The notes: generated by a model not told the origin, from the letters alone. A DNA stretch of 64,000 nt from Blastocatellia bacterium (GCA_003168335.1 PMSM01000002.1:310001-374000); one strand, 5' to 3'. Counted from the stretch's first letter, positions 9,884 to 18,887 are shown. A program made the numbers and translations.

Positions 9884-10912
9884 ATGAGCGACCCACAACT
9901 CGATCTGCTAATCATCGGCGCCGGGCCCGCGGGACTTTCCGCGGCCGATGCGGCGGCGCGCGAAGGTCTTGACTATCTGGTGATCGAGAAGGGAACGATT
10001 GCCGATACGATTCGCCAATACCCGGTTGGCCGCACGCTGTTCTCAACTCCGAATGAATTGGAGATGCGCGCAGGGGCCCTTCATCCCGTGCGTGAGAAGC
10101 CAACGCGGGAAGAACTCTTGTCGCACTACATTCACTTTGTGCTGGATGGCGACTTGCGAATCAACACGGGCGAAGAAGTCACCGACATTGAACATCCGGA
10201 ACCTGATCGATTCATAGTCCATGCCAAAAGCGTAAACACGCTGGGACACGAAACGACCGCGACCTATCAGGCCCGGCGCCTGCTGTTTGCGATTGGGGCG
10301 ATGGCCAGGCCGCGCCGACTGAATGTTCCCGGCGAAGACTTACCAAAAGTTCATCAGCGCTTTGTCGATCCCTATCCGTATGTGCGGAAGGAAGCGTTGG
10401 TCGTCGGCGGAGGCAACAGCGCGGCTGAGGCGGCATTGTTTTTGTCGGAAGAGGGCGCGCGCACGACCATGGCCATCTGGCGTGAAGATTGGGAGAACCG
10501 CGATCCGAAAGCCGGCGCCATGAAACATTGGGTGCGCTCGCCGCTCGAGCGCGAGATTGCCGAAGGCCGCTTGCGCGTCATTCTCTACCACCATGTTGAT
10601 GAGATCACGGCGCATGACGTTACTTTAACGACCGATACCGGAGAGAAGCACACGATTCCCAACGACGTGGTTTTCGTCCTGGTTGGGAGTGACGCCGATC
10701 TAACTCTGCTAAAGAAGTTGGGAGTGGAAACCGCACCCGGAAAAATGACCGAAGTCCCGGTTTACGACACGGAAACTTTCGAGACCGGCGTGCGTGGTAT
10801 TTATGTGGCCGGGCACTTCACTAATGCCCGGCACATCAAAGCGGCCATCGATGTACCGCGAAAGGTCGTGCCGCTGATCGCCAGGAGCTTGCGCGGCACG
10901 GTTCCGCGTTGA
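9884..10912 (+). CDS. YpdA-like FAD-dependent oxidoreductase (putative bacillithiol disulfide reductase)
   Basis: A 342-residue two-Rossmann flavoprotein resembling YpdA/Bdr, the NADPH-dependent bacillithiol-disulfide reductase. The FAD-binding motif is IIGAGPAGLSA (residues 10-20), the family-type segment RQYPVGRTLFSTPNELEM follows, and the NADPH motif VVGGGNSAAEA lies at about 173-183. The C-terminal GIYVAGHFTNARHIKAA is the usual second FAD contact. As in YpdA there is no CxxC redox pair, unlike thioredoxin reductase. The start is set at 9884 (ATG, M-S-D-P-Q) because the preceding open frame lies in the hairpin repeat and the Rossmann fold starts at once. No bshA/B/C gene is in the window, so the bacillithiol role is inferred from family. 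Confidence 0.82.
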   Translation: MSDPQLDLLIIGAGPAGLSAADAAAREGLDYLVIEKGTIADTIRQYPVGRTLFSTPNELEMRAGALHPVREKPTREELLSHYIHFVLDGDLRINTGEEVTDIEHPEPDRFIVHAKSVNTLGHETTATYQARRLLFAIGAMARPRRLNVPGEDLPKVHQRFVDPYPYVRKEALVVGGGNSAAEAALFLSEEGARTTMAIWREDWENRDPKAGAMKHWVRSPLEREIAEGRLRVILYHHVDEITAHDVTLTTDTGEKHTIPNDVVFVLVGSDADLTLLKKLGVETAPGKMTEVPVYDTETFETGVRGIYVAGHFTNARHIKAAIDVPRKVVPLIARSLRGTVPR

Positions 10913-10958
10913 TAGTCTCGCCTGTTCTCAGGTTCAAAAAACTTCCAGCCAAGAACCG

Positions 10959-12530
10959 ATGGAAACTCCGCTCACCCCCATGGACTTTGCGCGCCGCGCG
11001 CGTAAGCTCTATGGCGACCGCGAAGCTGTCGTGGACGGAGATCTTCGTCTGACTTACGCGCAGTTCTTTGATCGGTGCGATCGGTGGTCGTCGATTTTGC
11101 AACAGCTCGGCGTAGGCCCGGGTGATCGCGTCGCCTACATCGCACCCAACACGCACGCGCAACTCGAATCTTTCTATGCAGTGCCGCAAATTGGCGCGGT
11201 GCTGGTGCCGGTCAACTATCGTCTGACGCCCGACGACTTCGCTTATCTGATCAATCACAGTGGGGCGCGAGTGGTTTGTGCTCATTCGGATTATCTCGCG
11301 GCCGTCGATGGTATTCGATCGCAACTGCCGCGGGTTGAACACTTCGTTGCGCTTGAGGGTTCACCTGCCGGCTGGCTTGGTTACGAGTCGTTGCTGACAG
11401 AGGGTGCGAGCGACTTTACTCGGCCAACGATCCGGGAAAGTGATTTACTCACGATCAACTACACCAGTGGCACTACGTCGCGGCCCAAGGGCGTAATGAT
11501 CACGCATCGCAACGCTTACATGAATACGGTGGGCACGCTGGTTCACGAGCCCCTGGCCTGCGCGGATCGTTATCTGTGGACGCTGCCGATGTTCCACGCC
11601 AACGGATGGACGTTTGTCTGGACGGTCACCGCCGCCGGCGCTACGCACATCTGTTTGCCAAAGCTCGACCCGCGAGTTGTGTTTGAGCTGATTGAAAAGG
11701 AACGGGTCACGATGCTTTGCGCGGCGCCGACCGTGTTGATAAGTCTGGCGAACGCCGATGAAGAACTGCGGCGAAGCGCGCGCCGCGGCGTGCGCGTGCT
11801 CACGGCCGGCGCTCCACCGGCTGCTTCCACAATCGAACGTTTGGAAGGCGAGCTTGGCTGGACGGTCACACAGGCTTACGGACTGACAGAGACAACTCCG
11901 TTCATAACTGTCTGCGAGCCAAGAGCTGAGCACGAGCAACTTTCAATCGCCGAACGCGCGGTGATCAAGGCCAGGCAGGGCGTGGAGTTGATTACTTCGG
12001 GCGAGACCATCGTCATCGACGAAGAAGGAGTCGAAGTTTCCTGCGACGGGCAAACGGTGGGTGAGATCGTAGTGCGTGGGAACGTGGTGATGGAAGGCTA
12101 TTACAACGATCCGGAAGCCACGGCCCTGGCAATGCGCGATGGCTGGTTTCATACGGGCGACGCCGCGGTGGTGCACCCCGATGGGTACATCGAAATTCGC
12201 GATCGTTTGAAGGACGTGATCATCAGCGGCGGTGAAAACATTTCGTCAGTAGAAGTCGAAGGCGTGCTGTTGCGTCATCCGGCGGTGCAGGAGGTCGCGA
12301 TTGTGGGCGTGCCGCATCCGCGCTGGGGCGAAGCGCCGCACGCGTTCGTGGTCCTGCGCCACGGCGCCGTGGCAACTGCGGATGAGCTTCGGGAATTTGC
12401 CCGCTCGCATCTGGCGCACTTTAAAGCGCCTCAGGGCGTAACGTTTGTCGAAGAGTTGCCGAAGACGGCTACGGGTAAGATTCAGAAATATGTCCTGCGC
12501 GGCGGGCGAGCGGCGATTGCGAAGCAGTGA
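10959..12530 (+). CDS. Acyl-CoA ligase (AMP-binding, long/medium-chain fatty acid type)
   Basis: A 523-residue ANL-superfamily adenylating enzyme that activates a carboxylic acid with ATP and transfers it to CoA. Signature motifs are the P-loop NYTSGTTSRPKGVMITHRN (about 167-185), QAYGLTETTPF, the hinge and aspartate segment GWFHTGDAAVVHPDGYIEIRDR, and the catalytic lysine loop LPKTATGKIQKYVLR near the C-terminus. It resembles the FadD3/DitJ-like ligases of 500-550 residues. The substrate cannot be fixed from sequence. It starts 46 bp after the YpdA-like gene and may be co-transcribed with it. There is no strong Shine-Dalgarno; the ATG at 10959 fits the family N-terminus. Confidence 0.92.
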   Translation: METPLTPMDFARRARKLYGDREAVVDGDLRLTYAQFFDRCDRWSSILQQLGVGPGDRVAYIAPNTHAQLESFYAVPQIGAVLVPVNYRLTPDDFAYLINHSGARVVCAHSDYLAAVDGIRSQLPRVEHFVALEGSPAGWLGYESLLTEGASDFTRPTIRESDLLTINYTSGTTSRPKGVMITHRNAYMNTVGTLVHEPLACADRYLWTLPMFHANGWTFVWTVTAAGATHICLPKLDPRVVFELIEKERVTMLCAAPTVLISLANADEELRRSARRGVRVLTAGAPPAASTIERLEGELGWTVTQAYGLTETTPFITVCEPRAEHEQLSIAERAVIKARQGVELITSGETIVIDEEGVEVSCDGQTVGEIVVRGNVVMEGYYNDPEATALAMRDGWFHTGDAAVVHPDGYIEIRDRLKDVIISGGENISSVEVEGVLLRHPAVQEVAIVGVPHPRWGEAPHAFVVLRHGAVATADELREFARSHLAHFKAPQGVTFVEELPKTATGKIQKYVLRGGRAAIAKQ

Positions 12531-12643
12531 TGCCTTTGGCTGAGTGTCGCGGCCGATCGCGAAAAGCTTGCGGATAAGCGTGCGTCTGTGATAAACGAGC
12601 CGTCTTCAAAGCGGTTTCAGCTTAACTATGATAGGAGTCGATC

Positions 12644-13087
12644 ATGCTTAGAAGTGTGCTTGCGGTAGTCGTTGGTTACATTCTGATGGTTATCCTTGGA
12701 GTGGCCGCGTTCATGACCATCTACACGTTGATGGGCGCGAACTGGTCATTCAAGCCGGCGTCGTATCAGGCATCCACCCGGTGGACTGTCATGCAGTTTG
12801 TGGTGACTCTCGTCACTGCGGGTATTGCCGGGCTGATTTGCGCGGTGATCGCCAGGGGAGGTAAGGCGCCGCTGGCCCTCGCGGCCGTGGTATTGGCGCT
12901 CGGGTTCCTGTTCGCGGTTTTGGGTACCACGATGCGACCACCTGACACTCATGAAGTACGGACTGGAAGCGTTCCGAACATGGTGGCGATGAGCAAAGCC
13001 AGGCATCCGGCGTGGGTAATGTTCCTCGGTCCGGTTATCGCAGCCGTTGGTGTGGTGATTGGCGGTAAATTAAAGCGCCGCGCCTAA
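12644..13087 (+). CDS. Small four-helix membrane protein, unknown function
   Basis: A 147-residue protein not recognised as a named family. Four hydrophobic segments are visible at about residues 5-29, 49-70, 75-95 and 122-143, with a polar stretch at 97-118 and a short basic C-terminus (GGKLKRRA). An AGGAG Shine-Dalgarno lies about 7 bases before the ATG. It follows the acyl-CoA ligase by 113 bp on the same strand and overlaps the convergent YdeI/DUF1905 gene by 18 bp at its 3' end. Confidence 0.75.
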   Translation: MLRSVLAVVVGYILMVILGVAAFMTIYTLMGANWSFKPASYQASTRWTVMQFVVTLVTAGIAGLICAVIARGGKAPLALAAVVLALGFLFAVLGTTMRPPDTHEVRTGSVPNMVAMSKARHPAWVMFLGPVIAAVGVVIGGKLKRRA

Positions 13088-13529
13088 GTCATTAAATACC
13101 GAGCGAGCGGCTCGTCGCTCGCGCGTCGCCGGTTGTTTGGCGGCCAGAACTTCTTTGCACAGCATTCGCTTTTGACCAGGCGTGAGTTGCTCCCAGCGTG
13201 CCCGCGCTGGTGAATTCCTTTTGATCAATTGCGCGAGTTCTTCCGGCAATTCTTCTGATCCGATTTTCAGACTTAGCTTCACGCGATCGCCGGTCTCGAC
13301 ATTCGCTTTATGGGCAAACTGCATCCGCAGGATCTATAAACCAGCAACCGCGATCGTCCCAGCGCTTTAGACTGCGCCTGCCAACATTCACACCGTTCAT
13401 CGGTACTTCAACTGTGGTAGTGCCTTGCAGCTTCCACGGATCAACTTTTGAGATCGGCACGCAAACAAACCGAGGCAGGCCTTTGTGCTTGTGTTCGATC
13501 GTCGAGGTAACGTTGAGAGTGCTTTTCAT
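13070..13529 (-). pseudogene. YdeI/DUF1905 family protein, split by a frameshift
   Basis: Two adjacent minus-strand frames together make one DUF1905 + YdeI/OmpD-associated C-terminal protein. The first part starts at 13529 (M-K-S-T-L-N-V-T) and carries the DUF1905 core (HKGLPRFVCVP, VDPWKLQGTTTVEVPMNG, GRRSLKRWDDRGCWFID). It then meets a stop just after A-D-A-V-C-P. The other frame resumes at once with H-K-A-N-V-E-T-G-D-R-V and the C-terminal EELPEELAQLI and LTPGQKRMLCKEV. Removing one base from the GGG run at 13312-13314 joins the two without losing a residue. This is either a true frameshift mutation or a base-calling error. The end overlaps the membrane-protein gene by 18 bp. Confidence 0.85.
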
Positions 13530-13541
13530 GACCAGTGCTCT

Positions 13542-13690
13542 TGGCGGCTTTGCCGCCCCACAGTGCGGTGAGGCTTGCCTCACCGGCGCTCTCGAGAAAG
13601 CGTAAGAGGCTATGCCTTCGGGGCACATAGATCAAGGGTTGAACTCTCGGTAAGGCAGAGCCTTACCGCATTGGGGCGCGGCAGAGCCGC
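13542..13690. repeat. Two inverted hairpin repeats, GCGGCTNTGCCGC family
   Basis: Copy A (13542-13586, plus sense) has GGCGGCTTTGCCGCC, CAGTGC and the hairpin GGTGAGGCTTGCCTCACC (13567-13584). Copy B (13649-13690, opposite sense) has GGTAAGGCAGAGCCTTACC (13649-13667) and GCGGCAGAGCCGC (13678-13690). A third copy lies at 21120-21163. Stem bases differ between copies but remain paired. Confidence 0.88.
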
Positions 13691-13747
13691 AACAGCCACG
13701 CACGACCAAGTAAAAAGGGCGAGCTCTGACGAGCTCGCCCAAACTTT

Positions 13748-13834
13748 TGGTGGGGATGAGAGGACTTGAACCTCCACGATGTCACCATCACAGGCTTCTG
13801 AGACCTGCGCGTCTGCCAGTTCCGCCACATCCCC
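13748..13834 (-). tRNA. tRNA-Leu (anticodon CAG)
   Basis: A class II tRNA read on the minus strand. The 7-bp acceptor stem GGGGATG/CATCCCC, the D arm (GGCGGAACTGGCAGAC), the anticodon stem CAGGT/GCCTG with loop CTCAGAA (anticodon CAG), a long variable arm (TGATGGTGACATC) and the T arm with GGTTCAAGTCC are all present. The CCA end is encoded (13748-13750 on the plus strand as TGG). It reads CUG codons. No integrase or duplicated tRNA 3' end is seen nearby. Confidence 0.97.
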
Positions 13835-13843
13835 TTGGGTTCG

Positions 13844-13873
13844 AATATACGAACCCCGTTGCAGCAGTGTCAA
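13844..13873 (-). promoter_or_regulatory. Sigma-70-type promoter of tRNA-Leu
   Basis: On the minus strand a perfect TTGACA (plus positions 13868-13873) is separated by 18 bp from TATATT (13844-13849). This places the start site a few bases ahead of the mature tRNA 5' end at 13834. It is the clearest promoter in the window. Confidence 0.75.
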
Positions 13874-14007
13874 GGCAGCTGTCCGCTCACACATCTTAAC
13901 TGATTTCGCACGGTTCGATTTCCGATCCAGTATCGGATGCGCAGGGTGAACACTGTTTGCTGCGCACCAGAGCGATTGTTATAGTTGGCCTTCAATTTGT
14001 TGCCGGT

Positions 14008-14739
14008 ATGAATTCAAAAGCGCAGCTTCAAGAGCAACTCCGCCAGCGTCTGGAACGCGTGCACGAGCGGATGGCAGAGGCCGCGGTGCGGGCTAATCGC
14101 CGACCTGACGACGTCAAACTCGTAGCTGTCAGCAAGACTCATCCGGCCGAAATTATTCGTCAGGCAATCGTGGCCGGCGTGACAGACCTCGGAGAGAATC
14201 GCGTGCAGGAAGCGGAAGCGAAGATTCCCGAAGTCGGCCGCCAGGGGGCGCGTTGGCATCTGATTGGGCACTTGCAATCGAACAAAGCCCGGCGAGCAGT
14301 CGAGTTATTTGATGTGATTCACTCGCTCGATTCGGCGGCCCTGGCGCGCCGGCTGGATCGTGCGTGTGGGGAAATGGGCCGGGAAGAATTGCCCGTGTTA
14401 ATTCAGATTGACCTGGGACAAGAGGCGACGAAATCCGGCGCGGCGGAAAGCGAAGTCCCGGAGATTATCGACGCCATCAGGCAGTCCCAGAGACTGCGTT
14501 TGACGGGACTGATGACTTTGCCTCCATACTTTGATGACCCGGAACAGGCGCGGCCGTTCTTTCGCAGGTTACGCGAACTGCGCGACGAACTGCGCGCGCA
14601 GCGAGTATTCGGTGAATCGAGCGGAGAGCTTTCGATGGGCATGACACACGATTACGAAGTTGCGATTGAAGAAGGAGCGACCATGGTACGCGTCGGCACG
14701 GCGATTTTCGGAGCGAGGGAATCGAAAACTCAAGACTGA
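14008..14739 (+). CDS. yggS: YggS/PROSC family PLP-binding protein
   Basis: A 243-residue single-domain alanine-racemase-fold protein that binds PLP and helps vitamin B6 homeostasis. The PLP lysine lies in KLVAVSKTHPAEII, followed by DLGENRVQEAEAKI, WHLIGHLQSNK, LIQIDLGQEATKSG, GLMTLPPYFDD and LSMGMTHDYEVAIEEGATMVRVG, the full family set. The start is placed at the ATG at 14008, where the usual N-terminal helix begins; an upstream in-frame ATG at 13957 would add 17 hydrophobic residues atypical of the family. It forms a tight cluster with yggT (8 bp gap) and a DUF167 gene, a conserved arrangement. Confidence 0.95.
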   Translation: MNSKAQLQEQLRQRLERVHERMAEAAVRANRRPDDVKLVAVSKTHPAEIIRQAIVAGVTDLGENRVQEAEAKIPEVGRQGARWHLIGHLQSNKARRAVELFDVIHSLDSAALARRLDRACGEMGREELPVLIQIDLGQEATKSGAAESEVPEIIDAIRQSQRLRLTGLMTLPPYFDDPEQARPFFRRLRELRDELRAQRVFGESSGELSMGMTHDYEVAIEEGATMVRVGTAIFGARESKTQD

Positions 14740-14747
14740 GAAGTTTC

Positions 14748-15365
14748 ATGCTCGTAATTCAATCACTCTTTCTCTTCGTCACCTGGGGCGTCACCGCGGT
14801 TATCGTGGCCGCGATCGTACTGATCGTGATGCGCTCTGTTGTCAATTACATGGACGTAAATCCCTTCAGCTGGTTGGCGGTCAACCTCCGTCGATCGACC
14901 GAGCCGGTCCTGGCCCCCGTGCGAGCGGTGCTGCGTGGTTCCCGGCTGGATCCCAAGGTTGCGCCATTCATCGCCGTGATCCTGATAATTGTGGCTGGTT
15001 ATCTGGTGGTGCTGGTTGTGGGGAGCGTTCTCAATACGATTGCCGGAATTATCCACGCCGTATCCAACCGGCAACTGGGCGCACCCGTCGCCATTATTGG
15101 TTATCTGGTTTTTGGCTTTCTGAGTCTGTACACGCTGGCGATGTTCATTCGAATTATTTTTTCGTGGGTGGGAATGAGCTATGCGAATCGGCTAGTGCGC
15201 TTCTTATTCATAATAACCGAACCGTTGCTTGGTCCCTTGCGACGAACGATTCCGCCGATGGGCATGTTTGATGTTTCGCCGATAGTGGCGTTCATTATTC
15301 TCTGGCTGTGTAAGGCCGCAGTTGCCGGGACGCTTCTGCGCGGCTGGCCGGTGGAGTTCTTTTGA
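14748..15365 (+). CDS. yggT: YggT family integral membrane protein
   Basis: A 205-residue membrane protein with two YggT units, each a pair of hydrophobic helices. Helices are seen at about 4-28 and 75-100 in the first half, and 115-140 and 170-195 in the second. Family-type motifs follow each first helix (VNPFSWLAVNL; RLVRFLFIITEPLLGPLRR). The exact molecular role is not known; homologues have been linked to osmotic stress and, in cyanobacteria and chloroplasts, to cytochrome maturation or nucleoid placement. It is 8 bp after yggS and 119 bp before the DUF167 gene. Confidence 0.9.
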   Translation: MLVIQSLFLFVTWGVTAVIVAAIVLIVMRSVVNYMDVNPFSWLAVNLRRSTEPVLAPVRAVLRGSRLDPKVAPFIAVILIIVAGYLVVLVVGSVLNTIAGIIHAVSNRQLGAPVAIIGYLVFGFLSLYTLAMFIRIIFSWVGMSYANRLVRFLFIITEPLLGPLRRTIPPMGMFDVSPIVAFIILWLCKAAVAGTLLRGWPVEFF

Positions 15366-15484
15366 AATGACGAGCGCTTCTTTGGCAGCGGGTGCCCGAG
15401 TTCCGGGAACCATTGCAAGCTGAACCAAAGCCCGCGAAGGCTTCTATTTACTATTTACCGGTGACCATTTAATATTCACCTCGA

Positions 15485-15775
15485 GTGATTCAGTATTCCG
15501 AAAAGGATCGCGGCCTCACGTTCGCGGTACGAATTGTTCCTCGCGCATCGCGTAGCGAGATTGCTGGTGAGTATAATGGCGCCCTGCGGATTCGAATTGC
15601 CGCGCCGCCGGTGGAGGGCGCAGCTAACCGGGAGCTGATCCGATTGCTGGCAAGAATGTTCAACTTGCCACAGAAGGCGGTAGCGATAGTCTCGGGAGTC
15701 GGCTCGAAAAGTAAGATCGTCCGGATTGCCGGCGCGGATTCTGCAAGGCTTGAGCAATTGACCCTGCTGAAATAA
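15485..15775 (+). CDS. DUF167 (YggU) family protein
   Basis: A 96-residue DUF167 protein. Typical features are VRIVPRASRSEIAGEYNG near the start, ALRIRIAAPPVEGAANREL in the middle, and the VSGVGSKSKIVRIAG segment. The start is a GTG at 15485 with no ATG alternative before the conserved domain. It follows yggS-yggT, which is the common neighbourhood of the family. The biochemical function is unknown. Its stop falls next to a palindrome at the start of the kinase gene, 12 bp further on. Confidence 0.9.
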   Translation: MIQYSEKDRGLTFAVRIVPRASRSEIAGEYNGALRIRIAAPPVEGAANRELIRLLARMFNLPQKAVAIVSGVGSKSKIVRIAGADSARLEQLTLLK

Positions 15776-15789
15776 ACGAGACCTCGTTT
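15774..15789. promoter_or_regulatory. Palindrome overlapping the kinase start codon
   Basis: AAACGAG-AC-CTCGTTT is a perfect 7-bp inverted repeat with a 2-nt centre. It spans the end of the DUF167 stop region and the TTG start of the kinase at 15788. It could be an operator or a start-site hairpin; no matching copy was found, so its role is a guess. Confidence 0.35.
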
Positions 15790-18748
15790 GGAACTGAAAT
15801 CCATTTCTCGTTACCGAATTATCGAAAAGCTCGGCTCGGGCGGCATGGGTGAAGTGTTTCTCGCCGAAGACACGAGACTGGGCCGCAAGGTAGCCCTTAA
15901 ATTACTCGCCGAAGAGCTTACCCAAAATCGCGATCGTCTCAGCCGCTTTGATCAGGAAGCCTATGCGGCTTCCGCCTTAAACCATCCAAACATTCTCACC
16001 ATTTATGAAATGGGGGATGAAGCCGGGCGTCACTACATTGCTACGGAGTTCATCGATGGCATCACCCTGAGAAAGCGACTGGCCGGCGCGCCGATGGATC
16101 TTTCTGAGGTCCTGAATGTCGCGATCCAGGTGGCGGGCGCGTTGGAAGAAGCCCATGCCGCCAACATCGTTCATCGCGACATCAAGCCAGAGAACATAAT
16201 GATTCGGCGCAACGGCCACGTTAAGGTCCTGGATTTCGGCCTCGCGAAGCTCACCGAAAGACGCGATTTAGAAGAGACTGATACCGAAGCCGTAACGCGG
16301 GCCCTGGTCCAGACCGATGCCGGCGTCGTCCTTGGAACTTCGCAATACATGTCGCCGGAGCAAGCGCGCGGCAAACCGGTGGATACGCGCACCGACATCT
16401 GGAGTCTCGGTGTAGTGCTCTATGAAATGGCGTCGGGCCGCGCGCCCTTCGCGGGCGAGACCAAGACCGACGTCATCGTGGCCATCGCCAAAAACGATCC
16501 CGCGCCGCTGGCCCGGTTCGCGCCCAACGCTCCGGCGGAGTTCGAATGGATCGTAATGAAGGCGTTGCGCAAGGACGTCGATGAGCGTTACCAGACAGTA
16601 AAGGAACTGGAATCGGATCTGAAGAAGCTGAAGCAAAGGCTCGAGTTTCAAACCGAGTTAGAGCGGTCGATTGCTCCGGAAAACTACAGCGCTGCACTTA
16701 GCGCCCTGGCGGATACGGACGTTACCGCACTGTCACGTTTGAGTACGCACTCAACGGTTCCTGTCCCGGGTCAACACACGAGCTCGCTCCCCAGCGCTGT
16801 CCAAACCCGCGCGTCAAGCGCCGAATACGTCGTTGCTGAGATCAAACGTCACAAGACTGGCACCGCGATCGCTGCGCTGGCGATCGTTTTGGCGGCGGCC
16901 GCCGTAGTCTACTTCACATACTTTCGCCCCAGCGCCGCCCTCACTGACAAGGACACAATTCTGCTCGCGGACTTTGTAAATACGACTGGAGATCCGGTGT
17001 TTGACGGAACGCTCAAGCAGGCCCTCGCGGTCCAGCTGGGGCAGTCGCCATTCCTGGATATCTTTTCTGAAGATCGAGTGCGTGACGCCTTGAGGTTCAT
17101 GAATCGCTCGGCGGACACTCACCTGACTCGCGACGTGGCGCACGATATTTGTGAGCGGCAGGCCATCAAAGCAATGTTGCTGGGATCGATTTCCAGCATC
17201 GGCACTCATTATGTAATTTCACTTGAGGCCATGAACTCGAAAACTGGTGACATGATCGCCAGCGAACAGCTCGAAGTCGATGGTAAGGAGCAGGTCTTGA
17301 AGGCGCTGGGGCCGGCGGCCTCCCGGCTGCGCGAAAAACTCGGAGAGTCGCTCGGCACGATTCAAAAGTTCGACGCGCCTATCGAACAAGTAACCACGCC
17401 TTCGCTGGACGCCCTCAGGCAATACTCTCTGGGAGTCGAGCAACATTCGAAGACTGACTACGCCGGAGCGATTCCTTTTTACCAACGCGCGATCGAACTG
17501 GATCCGTATTTTGCAATAGCTCACGCGCGCCTGGCTTATTGCTATAACAACACCAAGCAATATGAGCTTTCGCGCCAGGAATCAAAGAAAGCTTACGATC
17601 TTCGCGATCGGGTCAGCGAGCGAGAGAGGTTTGTTATTTCGTCGAGTTACTTCGGAGGCGTTACCGGAGAATGGGAAGAGCAAATCAAGCAGTTGGAAGT
17701 TTGGAAGCACACCTATCCGCGAGACTGGGAGCCGCTGAATCTGCTCGCTAACAAATATACCCTGGTGGGACCGTTTGAAAGAGCAGTAACCGAGGGTCAC
17801 GCCGCGATCGGCTTTAACCCCAAAGAAGCTCGCGCCTACGTGAACCTGGCCGTCGCTTTTATGGGGCTTGACCGTTTTGATGAGGCGAAAAAAATTCTGG
17901 GACAGGCCCAGGCGCAAAAACTGGAAAGTACAAATATGCACGCGCGCCTCTTCCACATCGCATTTGTGCAGGGCGATGCGACCGCGATGAAGGAGCAGCT
18001 CGATTGGGCCGCGGCTAACGGAAAACCAGAGGAAGCCCAGAACTGGCAGGCGCAGGTTGCCGGGTTTTCAGGCCAGTTGGCGAAAGCGCAGCAATTCAAT
18101 GACCGGGCTATCGAGTTGATTCGCAGAGGTGATTCCAAAGAAATAATTGCGCAAGTGCTTTTACTCGAGGCGATGCGAGACGCCGCGTTCGGAAACTGTG
18201 GACGAGTGAGTGAGGTCACAAAACAAGCTTTGGATCTGTCGCGCGAACAGGCGAACCTGGTAAGTGCCGCTAATGCTCGTGTTGCTTGTGGCCAAACCGC
18301 CCCCGCACAAACTCTCATCGAGGAGTTAATAAAGCGATTTCCGCTGGATACTCTGCTCCAAACGAACTCGATTCCCGTGATTCGCGCGCACGTCGAATTG
18401 AATCGCGGAAACGCGGTTACGGCAATACAGTTGCTCGAGCCCGCGCGTAAGTACGAAGTTTTTGGTGATTTCTGGCCTCAATACCTTCGTGGGCAAGCTT
18501 ACCTGAAACAGGGAAACGGCGCCCAGGCAGCCACCGAATTCAAGGCCATCATTGATCACCGGGGCTGGTACCCAATCTCGCCGCTGTATTCCCTCGCCCA
18601 ACTCGGATTGGCCCGCGCGGCCGCCCTCGCAGGCGACAGCGCGAAGGCACGCAAGTCCTATCAGGATTTCTTCGCGCTGTGGAAAGACGCCGATTCCACA
18701 ATTCCCATTTTGATCGAGGCGCGCGCGGAATACGAAAAGTTGAAGTGA
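15788..18748 (+). CDS. Ser/Thr protein kinase with transmembrane helix and TPR C-terminus
   Basis: A 986-residue membrane-anchored Hanks-type kinase. The kinase domain (about 9-275) has the glycine loop KLGSGGMGEVF, lysine K38 (KVALK), IVHRDIKPENI with D131, DFG at 149-151 and MSPEQARG. A linker leads to one membrane helix (about 356-377, AIAALAIVLAAAAVVYFTYF). The extracytoplasmic part begins with DTILLADFVNTTGDPVFDGT, a segment typical of TPR-bearing kinases in Acidobacteria. It continues with TPR-like helical pairs from about residue 545 (YAGAIPFYQRAIELDPYFA) to the end. The start is a TTG at 15788. Nearby targets cannot be named. The gene lies directly after the yggS cluster. Confidence 0.93.
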   Translation: MELKSISRYRIIEKLGSGGMGEVFLAEDTRLGRKVALKLLAEELTQNRDRLSRFDQEAYAASALNHPNILTIYEMGDEAGRHYIATEFIDGITLRKRLAGAPMDLSEVLNVAIQVAGALEEAHAANIVHRDIKPENIMIRRNGHVKVLDFGLAKLTERRDLEETDTEAVTRALVQTDAGVVLGTSQYMSPEQARGKPVDTRTDIWSLGVVLYEMASGRAPFAGETKTDVIVAIAKNDPAPLARFAPNAPAEFEWIVMKALRKDVDERYQTVKELESDLKKLKQRLEFQTELERSIAPENYSAALSALADTDVTALSRLSTHSTVPVPGQHTSSLPSAVQTRASSAEYVVAEIKRHKTGTAIAALAIVLAAAAVVYFTYFRPSAALTDKDTILLADFVNTTGDPVFDGTLKQALAVQLGQSPFLDIFSEDRVRDALRFMNRSADTHLTRDVAHDICERQAIKAMLLGSISSIGTHYVISLEAMNSKTGDMIASEQLEVDGKEQVLKALGPAASRLREKLGESLGTIQKFDAPIEQVTTPSLDALRQYSLGVEQHSKTDYAGAIPFYQRAIELDPYFAIAHARLAYCYNNTKQYELSRQESKKAYDLRDRVSERERFVISSSYFGGVTGEWEEQIKQLEVWKHTYPRDWEPLNLLANKYTLVGPFERAVTEGHAAIGFNPKEARAYVNLAVAFMGLDRFDEAKKILGQAQAQKLESTNMHARLFHIAFVQGDATAMKEQLDWAAANGKPEEAQNWQAQVAGFSGQLAKAQQFNDRAIELIRRGDSKEIIAQVLLLEAMRDAAFGNCGRVSEVTKQALDLSREQANLVSAANARVACGQTAPAQTLIEELIKRFPLDTLLQTNSIPVIRAHVELNRGNAVTAIQLLEPARKYEVFGDFWPQYLRGQAYLKQGNGAQAATEFKAIIDHRGWYPISPLYSLAQLGLARAAALAGDSAKARKSYQDFFALWKDADSTIPILIEARAEYEKLK

Positions 18749-18749
18749 A

Positions 18750-18822
18750 TTTGGAGTGCGGTGACTCGTCACCGCTTTCGTAGCGCGCTGGACAAAGCGG
18801 CGACGAGTCGCCGCGCTCCAAA
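18750..18822. repeat. Hairpin repeat, GGAGTGCGGCGAC family, copy 2
   Basis: The element begins two bases after the kinase stop. Left half: TTTGGAGTGCGGTGACTCGT then CACCGC. Right half: GCGGCGACGAGTCGCCGCG then CTCCAAA. Relative to copy 1 the left stem changed from GGCGAC/GTCGCC to GGTGAC/GTCACC, a paired change. It could end kinase transcription. Confidence 0.9.
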
Positions 18823-18887
18823 ACCTGTGATATATTCTGGCCTCAAACTCAATCATAGAAATCTCTTTTAAGGATCGATAAGCTCAA

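Noticed and set aside
9884-10912. Thioredoxin reductase
   Set aside because: There is no CxxC redox motif; the sequence fits the YpdA-like branch better.
13748-13834. tRNA-Leu as an integration site
   Set aside because: No integrase gene, no second copy of the tRNA 3' end and no change in gene content nearby.
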